This document shows, in pieces, positions 50,601 through 62,600 of a stretch of 64,000 nt of DNA (position 1 is its first letter; each line of letters begins with the position of its first letter). Source of the stretch: Marthasterias glacialis. Its lineage: Eukaryota; Echinodermata; Asteroidea; Forcipulatida; Asteriidae. The position numbers were made by a program, and so were the translations under genes. The notes below the pieces were generated by a model. That model was not told where the DNA came from, did no database searches, and worked only from the letters and a program-made list of their open reading frames with translations. The DNA lies in assembly GCA_911728455.2 (NCBI GenBank), contig OU452229.1, positions 15,968,076-16,032,075 of the forward strand, written 5' to 3'.

Positions 50601-53600
50601 TTGGTGGTTCAATGAACAAACTGTGCAGTTCGTGATAAGTGCATGATGTCACAAAGCCATCGACTTCAACTATCTGTTACATATTGCTCAATAGTTTTGG
50701 TAAACTTTGGTAGCCAATCCCGACTGCTCCTTTCTGTTGGGCCACGTATGGTAAATAATCACACACACAAACAACTGACACAGAAGTGTTATAAGCCTGA
50801 ATTATCTTACAGTCACGCTTCAGCATTGGTAGCAGTGAGCGATTTCATCATAGCTAATTATTGAGACTGAACATGTTTTGTGCACACTGAATGCTAACAA
50901 TAAGTAGCAAATTATGAGTTTCAACAGCAACCGATAAATAATAATAAGAATGATTTGGAAGGCTAATTATTTTAACTCGCAGCTGAGAAGCTGAATTGCG
51001 AGGAACTCGACTACAATTATGTAGATGAACTGCAGGCATGTAAAAAATGCCTTTGTCAGCCAGCCACATCGACCCATATATGACCACGGAGCACAGCCTG
51101 AGATTGAAAGTGTTTGATTTTTACGGCGGGAAGGAAAACTGGAGCGTCCGGTGAAAACCCCTTGTGGCATTGGAGAGAATCAATGCACAACTCTCTACTC
51201 ACATATGGCCTTACCCAGGAATCGAACCAGGGACACAGTGGTGAGAAGCAAGTGCTATACAAACTAGCCATCCATGCAACTCCAAACACATTTTGTTTTA
51301 GCATTTTGCTATGCTATACAAAGGGAAATTGTTCACTGAGTAGCAAGCTAAGATCAAAGTGTTAAATAGTGTTTAACTCCCCCCCCCCCAGACTCCCACA
51401 GAGTACCATACCTTCTTATCAGCATTTAGTACATGGATTTCTTCTGTTTGCACAGCTGGTATTTTAACCTTTTCGTTACCAAATTGTTTGGACATAAACA
51501 ACCACTGAGGACCACATTGTTTGACCACTCAAGCGTGAAGCTCACATTCTTACACAAGAGAAAGCTTTCATTCAAAGGCACATTTTTCAATCTCTATTAT
51601 CACCTTGAAGATATTGTTTTACAGCAAAATAAGTAATAACAAAAGTCTCACTTATTGAATTCCCTTTCCTATAATCTAAAAATCATTGAGATTGGCCAAT
51701 AAATGTCCAAGTTCTTGATCTTTGTTTCCTAAGTGAGATCTGTAAACTCAAACACTTTTTTGTACACAATCATATGGCACTTCATAGTTGTTTGGCATTT
51801 GGGATCTTTCCACTCCAATTTGAAGGGATTGCATAATAGCAACCTTGTTTTATTTTACCATCATTAGAAAGATCCGATCTTTCTCTTCCCATCGATGGTA
51901 AGCTTGGGTATGGAGGGTGAACATGGACAAAACTACAGCTTCATAACAAATGGCCTTTGAGCTTAGGCCTGAGGGCTTTTTTGTGTTTTTTAAGCTTGGT
52001 CGACTAAAGTCGCCAATGGTAAAGAAGAGGGGGTATGAGTGCAGTTGACTAAGTCGCCTATGGTAAGGAAAGGGATAAACACCAAGCTTGTGCACTGTGA
52101 ACTTAAGCCCCCATAGTCTCCTCTGGTACTTTGTGGAAAGAGCCCATTGGGCACGAGAGTGCACCGATAGTGATTTTGGTTTTGAATGCGTTTTGGTCAT
52201 TGGCTACTTACATCCAGACTAAGGTCCCATGGTTTATGTTGGTTAGCTTCTGCTTCCAGTGGTTCTAAGAGTGGCTCCCAGGCGGACACCTTCTCATTGT
52301 AGCACGCAATCTCTGTCGTCATGTGGGTTTCAACATGAAGCTGTAAGACGGGCAAAAACAACAAAACATTTATATTAATTAAATATTAACATCTATCTAA
52401 TTGTTTGCGGTACCTGCGGCTAATAATACTGGATTCGAACTGGCCCCTCGTCATCGGGCGTGCTCGGTGGTCAAGTGGTTAAGACATCTGCTCTAGTCAT
52501 GCGGGAGTCGTGGGTCCGAATCCCACCCGAGTTGCCTGTGTTTTTTTTTCCTCACACATTGGTGTAAGGCAAATTGAAATTTAGAATATTAATAATATTA
52601 CTACGCAGTTCTTATACAGCTCTACATCACACCCGATGGGCATCTCAGAGCGCTCAGTAGTTTTTCCTGCAAGGTATGCGGAGTTACATTTTTGAAGTAT
52701 GAGACCTGTTCCTTTACATAGCACAAGGTAACAGTTTACAAGCTGCTGTGGTGCAATCGGCAGCCGATCAACTCAGGAACACCGGGGCGAACCCCTTCTC
52801 TTTGCAATAAGTGGACTGCGTTCTTTTACGTGCATTACACAACACACGGGACCTATGGATTTACTTCCCATCCGAAAAGGACGCAGCAATAATGGTTAAG
52901 TGCCTTGCTTAAGGACACAAGTGTCACGACCAGGACTCGAACCAGCACCCTGCTGATCAGAAACACCGGAGCTTGAGTCCGAGTTCTTATCCACTCGACC
53001 ATGACACAATGTGTATCTCATCTGTCATACTTCGCTGCCTAAACTCAAAACTGCGTTTATTTGCTTACCAAACGGATGAGAAGAACAGCTTTCAAATAAT
53101 ACCTAATCAAGGCATATAGAAGGTAAGTATTTCTCAACATATAGAATGTTTAAGTCATCACATCACAATGATATCAAGGCTAATGATTCCATTGTCTTCA
53201 TCCCATCAAACCCCTAATCATCTCAAGTCAACAGCCGAGGAAAGTCTGTGACAATCGTATATATTTACAATTTTCTTTTGTTACCATTTATTTATTTCAT
53301 TACCAATCCAACCGCTCAAGTGCTGATAACAGAATGATTAGGAGACAATGATGACATGTTCCATTTTAGACCTGGGAGGAAAAAAACCCAAATGGAAGAA
53401 ACCCTTTGCAACCAGGTAGGGACTGCAAACCCAATCTATAAGCAGGCCTCCGGTATGAAGCGGGATTTGAACCAGGGTCCACAGAGGTGAAAAGCGGGGA
53501 AAGAAAACAACTAGACCAACCTGGGCTCAAATTCATAGAGCTGCTTGATTAAGCAAAACATTTTACTGAAAAATGTTCTACTATTAAGCAGAAATAAGCA

Positions 53601-56600
53601 GGATACCAATCACAAATGGTACATGTGACATGCTATTTCGGCTGGTAACCTTATTCTGGTAAGCATAAAACAGCTCTGTGAAATTGGACCCTGACTCTCA
53701 GTAAGTACAAACCTTGGTAGACCAGTCTTTCACCACAGCCTCTACGCTAGCATCCACAGTAAGCATCGGAACGGTACGTCTCCCTACGCTAGCCTCTAGT
53801 TTGATGATAATACTCTTGATTGTAGCGACTAGCTCTTCACCTCGAGACTGCTCCACGGCAACTACAACCGCCTCTTCAAGAAGTGTGTTGACATCTATAC
53901 CATCTGTGAGATATTGTGAAGAAAACTAGTTATTGAAAAACAGCTTGTCAAGTAGACTTAATCAAGTCTTCACATGGCTTGCGAAATGGGGACTACTTCA
54001 CTCAGAATTTGTGAAGAAAACCAGTTATTCAAAAACAAGTTGTCAAGAAGACAATTGTAAATCATGAGTAATTCAGCTTTCGGCTCAGATTGATGTTGTT
54101 TTAATAAACCATTATGAAATGAAATAAAACAATTATTTTGGTGAGCAAGCATCAATGCTTTTCCTCATCATTGTAAGTTGACATACTTCATGTCTACTCC
54201 CCAGATGAAATTGTTAAAGTCAATTTTCACAAACTAAGGATAGAACTATGCAATTTTTATATAATTTTCGTGCAGATCCTTGTCATTTGGTTGCTCGTAC
54301 AAAAATCAGGAGTCCCAAGGATCCATCGAATCTCACCTTCCTCCTTGAAGAACCAGAAGTTATGATCAGACACCTTCTTAGCCTCCCATAGATCCACGGG
54401 AACGATCGCTTTGCTTCGTTTTTCCTCATCAGTCTCTGGCTGCACAAATTTAAAAAAATGTTCCTTTTAGACTTGCTAAAAGAATGATGTATTAAAAATC
54501 CAAAAGTTTGACATAAAAGTCAAGAAGGCTCCTCAAAATGCCTTACATTTTTATTACCCCTCTTCATTGTGCCCTATGCATTCCTAAAACCACATAAACT
54601 CCTTAGGAGTATTAAGCACCGGTAGCCACATTGGTTGCTAATCATAGCTGTATCGAAGATGCTTTATTGCAAGTGGCCATGCGTAAAACATGAAGAGTAC
54701 CTTGGTTGGAGCTAGCGTCTGGCTGACAGAGCTGAGGACCTTGATGACTTCTGGACTGATGTTCAGGACAATCTCCTCAATCATTAGGCTGATATGTTGA
54801 CCTTTAGAATCAGGTGCGTTAAGGTTGAAGTCCACATTACATGGCACCAGCACCTGTAGATGAAGGTTAATATTACATTCAATATAAATTCATCCAGAAG
54901 GCTCTGCCCCTTCTGCCCCTTCATACACTTACCAATCACATACATGTATGCAAACCCAGAAGCCCGACAAAAGTGAGACAAGTTATAAAGTTTCATTATG
55001 CCTTGTGTGTGAGGCAATGGTGCAGAGCGGGTCACTTGTGTTGTGGATGTCATGGATAGACAGTTGCTAGGGTGGGCGGAGCTTGATGGATCGGTACAGC
55101 AACTCAGGAAATGATTGTTATTCTCACAAGGGGTAGATCACTTTGTTTAACCTGTTTGCGCCGGCTGACGTGTATCCACGAAAACTTTTTTTTTTTTCGA
55201 GCCAGCAAACGGACGACGTTGAAACACGCCATTGTGTAAAATCAGAATACTGGAACAAAGGTCGCCCGGACAAATCAATGCTGAGAGTGCACAGAGCACG
55301 CACACGCTGCCCAATGCTTTGTTTCACCCTAACAAAGCAAAAGCATGGTCTTGAATATTTTTCATTTTTTTCCTCTTTTGAGCAGGTACCATCGTCACTT
55401 TGTTCCAAGAAGAGGATTATGAGATAAGTCAAGGTTTCTTTTTGCCAGCAGTACTCTCAAAGAAAATTACTCCAGCAATTTCGAAGAAATAATCTCGTCA
55501 AGCTGGACGGGAAAAAAATTGAAGAATTCCTGCAGCAACTGATTAAGTAAACAACATTTTATTTGAAAACTATGGACATTTTAAAGGAGCATCTTTTCTG
55601 AAACTAAAATGGTAGAAATGGTTTTGTTATGGTCCATACTAAATTTTAAAACTTTGAATTTAATACTGGCTATGTTTCTGGTCTCGGATTTCAGTTCTGA
55701 ATCTGATTCCTCTTGTTTATCTGTTTAGGTGTTAGTTTGTTTGCTTGTTTGGGTTTTTTGTTTTATTAGTTTAGGTGTTTTGCTTAGTTGTTTGTTTGTT
55801 GGTAGGCTCACCTTGACCATCTTGCCTTTCCGTTGCTCCTCTAGATAAGGGCAAGCATTGATACGGAGTTGCTGCAAACCTCCCTTGATGTACATTGCAC
55901 TGCCTGACAACGTAAGGTTCACCTCTCCCATAGTCTGCAATTTAACAATCATTAACATTTTCTTACTACAAGAAATGCCTACCCACTACACTAACCCGTG
56001 GTTTCAATGCAGAGAGTGTTAATTGTTTCTTGTTCCGACCCCAGCAGAGTCTTTCTCAAAGCCTTTTCTAGGGTCAAAATGAGAGGTCATCATCACTTTT
56101 TGCAAGATTTGAGAATTGAATTTGTCCATGTACAGGATTGATATATGAATTTTCTGTTTTTTAATCTGGAAGCTCACTGATCACATATTTCCATCTGGAA
56201 GGTTGTCGAGGAAAATAGTATTTAAAGACGTCTCAAATTGTTGTTGCTTATTTTGACTGCCACAACTGAAATAAGCCCAAAATGCACAAAATCCCCGACA
56301 AAAAAAAAAGATTTTTGTTATGAAATGTAATAAATTTTTGAGCAATTTGGTTTAATGGTATGTTGATTAAAACCAGAAGATGGAAATGAACCTACATGCC
56401 CCCCTCCCCCCCACAAAAAAAAACCCAATGCTTTCCTTTGAACTTTATGAAACACAATACAAACCCTGAGCACTAAGGCGTTGGTGTCTTTCTTTGAGGA
56501 ATCAGAGACCAGCACAATCTCAGGGCTGTCCAGGATTGCTTTCACCGTAATGACACCTTGCTGGGCACTCTCCTGGGTTTCGGGGGTTCCTGCAGGGGTG

Positions 56601-59600
56601 TTATTGGGTGTCTGCATTGCTTTCTTGACAGGCTTCCTGTCTTTGTCCTCTGGTTTGGCCACGGCGCTCTCGTCAAGGCCCTTGGTGAAGATTTCCACTA
56701 CGGTCATCAGGAACTCGGCGCAAACACAAGCGTGGAAGTTTCTGACAGATGCTTCAACTATTTTACAAGTAAACAAATACAACGTATGAGTTTCTATTGG
56801 CAGAGTCTTTATTATTTATAAACGTGAATAAATTTGAAAATGCAAGAGAAAGCTTAGGGTACTTTTATCAAATGTAAGGTTGAAGGAGAGAGTAGAATCG
56901 TGACAAACTCACTGTTCTTGTCCTGGTTGGCTGTCTGCTCAAACTTAACGACGATTGTTTCTAGATCTTGATCGTCACCATGAGAACCAAGCATCCTAAA
57001 ACCGAAGTAGAACGTATGAAAATAAATTAAGCATGGCTTAATGATATTTATGGACATCTGATCACAATAGGTTGTTGTAAGTATTTGTAACGCAAGCATG
57101 CAGAAAAGGAGTGATGTTAAACAGCGCACATGAACAAAAGGTAATCAAAGCTATTCTTCTTTGAGCAAGTTGCGTAACAGCTACATAAAAGAAATAGGGC
57201 ATACAGCGGGGTAGAAAGCCTCACATCTTGTAAAGGCTCACTTGCTTTCTGGACAGCACAGTAAACGGCAGATAACATTCAAAACTTAATAACAGATTAG
57301 TACTTGCTTAATTAAACAATCAGTTCATAAGTATAAAATATAATTTGGTACAAATGGATGTTTAAGTTAACTATTATATTTGTTAAGTAAATGTTAAACG
57401 AAAAAGGACTCCCAACCCCAAAAAGAAAAAAAAAATGGAGAAAAAACTTGCAATGAATTCTGACTTTGGTTGGCAGTAAAGATTAGTAGTAGGAAATAAC
57501 ACAAAGGGGATGAATGTATTGATGTTTAAAAAAACATCCATAGACTCCTTCCACCAACATCACACACGCAGGTACTGTCTGCCACGCTTGCCATTTTGGA
57601 AGTCAAATTGCACGTCAAAATTATGGCAAGCGTTTAACGCCGCATGTTCTAAAATGCGCACAGTACTGTATAACACACAGGGACAGCAAGTCCCTAAATG
57701 GTGCAACCGAGATTGTGATGATGGTGTCAGGTGAATTGTGTAAAAAGAACGTATACCAAAAGAGATACTCCTGTGAACTGGCAAACCCCTTAATATTCAG
57801 CAGGAATTAGAGTGTCCAAGTTTTTTCACATTCTACGTACTTAAGACGCTTGTGGATTTTACATTTTTTTTTTTATTTCTGCAGGACGTGAAAAAACAGA
57901 GGACACAGTGCTTATGATACATTGGTGTAGGGCAAATCAAGATCATATTTTGTGTTTGTCTCTTATGCAATTATTACATCAGTTTAACTTTACATCCTGT
58001 TTGGGTTAAATCTAACCAACTTTGAGTGTATGCATATCCTCAATTATGATACTCACTTAATATTCAATAAAATATGAACATTTTGGTGCAATGAACAGAG
58101 TTTTGACTTTTGCATTAACATAAATGAAAAAAGTACTTTTTCCTTAACTTTTGCATTTGCATACTTTTTAGCACTGCGCTTTCTTTTACCTTAAACATTT
58201 CAAACAAGTGGACATAGACAACAGAAAAGACTAGAAACTTAATTTTTTCACAGAATTTTAAGAAGGCCTTGACCAAAATGGTACACAATCAAATATCAAT
58301 CCTTCCGCTAGCCTTTCGTAAAGGCCTTTGTTGCTTAGACAGCTATGTAGCCGCGAAGACCCAATACAAGTCAGCGCGCACGATCCAGTGACGAAGCTAC
58401 GAGGGCCTTTTCCAACTTGATTTTGTGTTTTTTACTGTCGAATTATTCATGAAGTTTCAAACATAAATTATTTTTACGCAAATAAGAACAGTGCTGAAAG
58501 TTTAGCCAATTACAATGCGGATGAGGTTAATGCATGCTGAACCAATCGCTTCTGATTGGCTGGGAATTTTGCTACGCCATTAGGGTGATCGAGAAATAAA
58601 GAAAAACATTAGAAGTTCTTGACAAGGTGGAAAAGGCCCTTGTGGCTTCGCCACACGTCGTGCCGCGTACTTAGTCTTTGCTGCAGTGGCTTCGCGGCTA
58701 CACAGATGTCTAAGCCTCGAAGGCCTTGACAGACATGGTAAACAATCAAATATCAATCCTTCCTCTTGAATGAAGTATGTTTGACCCACCTGGTAATAGC
58801 ATCGCCTCTCCCTGGTCGTATATCATCAAGGAGGATCTTGGCCAGTTTTGCATTAGCAGTTATAGCCTGGTTGGATTGGATGCTGGCTTTAACTCCAAGA
58901 TGACATATGGCAAAGCAGCCCAGCGCTTCAGTGGGTATCCGCTCCTGACGACCCTCCAAAGGATGCTGTAATATGACATTAGCAACAAGAAATCAACAGC
59001 TCAATGTAAAAAAACGTTGTCTCACCAAAAAAACATGACTTTGTTAAGTCAGGGTTTCTTTGTGCCAGCTCCTGACGACCCTCCAAAGGATGCTGTAATA
59101 TGACATTAGCAACAAGAAATCAACAGCTCAATGTAAAAAAACATCGTCTCACCAAAACAGCATGGCTTTGTTAAGTCAGGGTTTCTTTGGGTGCCAGCAG
59201 TATTCTCAAAGAAAAATGATTCTGGCAATTCCGACAAAATAATCCCGCCAGGGTGGGGGGGGGGGTGAAATTTGAAGAATGCCAGCGGTAACTGGTTAAG
59301 ATAAAGGAGTACACATACCAGGTCTAGCTTTCCAGTGTACAGTGAAGCAAAGATTCCTTCCAACTCAAAATCTACACAGATTTGTTCCCATGGATCTTCA
59401 GTAGTCTCCGACGCGGGGACCTCGGCTTTTGCCTCCTCCTTTGTTGCTACAGAAGACAATAAACAACGGTGTAGTCAGATGTACAGCCAGGGATACATTG
59501 ATGTCTGCTCGTGATAAGTGATTGCATTTTGGAATAATTGGCATTACTTTCATTATAGGCCAGTTAAACTTATCACTAAGAGAAGGGGTTTGCCCCGATG

Positions 59601-62600
59601 TTTCTGGCAGTGGCTGCTGCATGCTCCGCAGCACCTTGTAGAAAGCCTTTCAAGGTGCTACATACATGGATCTCATAATTCAAAACTTCAAAAAAACCTG
59701 TCTTAAAAAATAATAATAATAAGCCCTTCGAGGCACCCTTGGATAAAGTGCTATAAAAAACTACTCATTACGGTTACTGTTATTGTTATAGGAGAGAAAT
59801 GTGCGTTTACAATAAAGTCATTTTTATGATACCACCAACTGCTCAAACATTAAAAATATATGAAATGTAATATTTGTAGCTTTTACCCTCAACTGAATGG
59901 ATCGTTTTGAACTTTTGAAAGTACAGACTCCATGGCCTACTACATAACTACAGTGGTGCCACCCTCGCATATACAGACTCTAACACTCTCAACATGGCAA
60001 AGTTGAAAAAAGTTTTTAAAACGCCATTTGTTGAAAAAGAGTTGAGTAAAAAACAAAAACTAAGCAATAACCCAACAACAGGGAAACTGACTGGGTAAAT
60101 TTGAACTCAATTTTGGGCTCAACAAAGACAAATTGACTGGAGCGGGATTTGAACCTGTGAATCCCCGGCTTAACAGAGTGATGCTGTACAAACTGAGCTA
60201 TCCAGCCCTAATGTTGGCGGTCTCCCTATTTAGTCAATATCTTTGTTCCTCACCAGGCTTGGCATCAGATGCAGCAGTTGTCCCTCCCTCAGCAGGCTGT
60301 GCCTCACCACCTGACGCAGACGGACTTTCTGCTTCATCTGCTCCCGCTTTCGGTTGACCCTCTGCTATGTTCTTATTGAGAATACCCATAACCAGGGCAA
60401 AGTCATCTGGACCAATACACACCTGGGTAAGAGGTACAGTCAACAGTTTTAGCACCTTTAACAATGACGTTTTGTACTAATATTACACACAACTCAGGAG
60501 TGTGATTGTACACACTTCAAACATCCTGAAAATGGTCAACCGTCTCCTGTTGGTCTGTGGATGACATCGATAAACTCTTGGAATGTTACATATTAGTGGA
60601 TTTACATCTCAGAAAACCCAGAAGTCAGGGTAAAGTCTTCCTTCCTGGATTGTATGGTCATGTCGTTCAAAATAAAGAGAGATCTTTGAAGAAAAGAAAA
60701 GAGTGTAGACTTGTTAACATCATTCCCCTAATCATCTTTCACTCATTGTAAATAACACACCATCGGGCCTCAAAAACTAGAAACTTTAGATTTCTTTAAC
60801 ATCTTCTCTTCACAAGTATCTTCAGGCCTACGGATTACAGTTCAAGACACTTTTTGACTGTTCCTTGGGCCATGTCCAAATTGGCAGCTGCTACTCCGGC
60901 TGGAGCCAAGGTTGCTGCTTGGTGATCAAGCCGCATCCATAGATCCATAGCCACAGCTGCTAATCACCAGAAAGGTATAACAATAAATTTTAATTGTAGA
61001 AACTACCCAGTGAAAGGACACATACCTTGATAGGTTGCAGTTTGCCTGACAGTGCAATAGCAGGTGTCTTGTGGTACCAGCTGGCTGCGAGATTACGTAC
61101 CAGATCAACATTCAAGCCCATGGGTTCTAACACCAAAACTTCAGACTTGATACGGCCACCATGCAAGACGGCTCTGAAAGACAATCATTCAAAGTCCATG
61201 TAACAGAAAATATCATCCTCAGCTTCAGCACAATAAGCAGCAAAGCACAAACAAATTATGCTCACCGAAATAAAGTTACCAGCCAAAATACCATGTCACA
61301 TGTACAATCTGTGACTGGTACCCTGCTTATTTTTGCTTTGCAGAAAACTTTTAAGCAATATTTTCTGCTTATGCTGCAAATATTGCTTGACAAGTTTCTG
61401 CTAAGCAAAATTAGGTAGGATACCAGTCACAGACGGTACATATGGAATGATAATTTGGCTGGTAACCTTATTCTGATAAGCATTAATTTATTGTGCTTAG
61501 CTGCTTTTTGTGCTTAAGCAGCTCTATGAAATTGCACCCGGAGGTGTTTGATGCTAACACAGAGCTGAGTTTTGTGTGTTTCACAGGGCCCATGACTTTG
61601 TGGATAAATGCAGACAGAAACAATCTCAGATGAAGAATCACTGTTCATTTGGAGCTCAAAATAAAACGTTCCACAGAGAGTTAGAAGTTATAAAAGACAA
61701 TTTTTCTATTGATGAACAAGTGAATATTTCGAAACCCATTTCAGAATTTTTGAGTTTTTGCTTTTTGAGTGTTGGGGGGGGGGGGGCATGTAAGGGACTA
61801 TACATACCTTGATAGCTGTATAGACTGTAGAGCCACCTGCATTGTATCCAGTACAGCCGGTAGCTCCATACCTTCAGTCCCTGGGGCCATACTGAAGGAG
61901 TTCTGCACCAGCAACTGACCAAGGTCTGCCACCAGGGCCACCTCTGATGTTGAACTCTCGGGGATGATGATCAACGGAGCCTTGATGACGATATCCAGAG
62001 CGATGCGAACGCAGCGCTCGTGGAGGTTCTCTGCAGTCTTCTTAGCAGCTGCTGCAGCGTTGGCGCTGGCTTCTGCTGCTGCCGCCTTGGCACGGGAAAA
62101 TTGATCCACAAACGACTGGAGAAACAAAACAACTGATTTGTATCAGAACATTGCAATTCATTCATTTATTACTCATTTAAACTGGGTGACCCAATCAGTG
62201 AAACCCATTCCAACGGGTCCCTGTGTAAAAAAAACATAATCAGCAAAATTAACTTTGACTATCTGTAATAATACTGGAGTCTTATATAGCGCACGTATCT
62301 ACCGACAATTAGGTACTCAAGGTGCTTATTATATTATTTTGAAGACAGGTTTTTTAAAAGTTTTTGAATAATGAGACCCATTTATGTAGCCCCTTATATG
62401 GGTTTACAAGGTGCTGCATCAAGAAAGAACCGTCTTTCATCGACAACTCAGAAAGTGTTTTTATGACACTAGCTTCATTACAAGAGGGGCTAAAATTCAT
62501 AGTATACAAAACTTAGATTCAGTTTATTTACAGATATCAAAATTATTATGGTTACTTTAAAACCACACAGATCCCAAGAAAAAAGTTTCCTTCTTTGACT

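Noticed and set aside
52443..52545. tRNA-like segments here and at about 4611, 4890, 17290, 19760, 25195, 29910, 34790, 46820, 51230, 52920 and 60150
   Set aside because: They have T-arm/B-box resemblance but no complete acceptor stem, and are embedded in repeated elements with shared tails; they are SINE heads, not tRNA genes.
61656..61922. Minus-strand ORF across VPS13 exon 4 boundary
   Set aside because: Runs out of frame with the phase-supported VPS13 reading.
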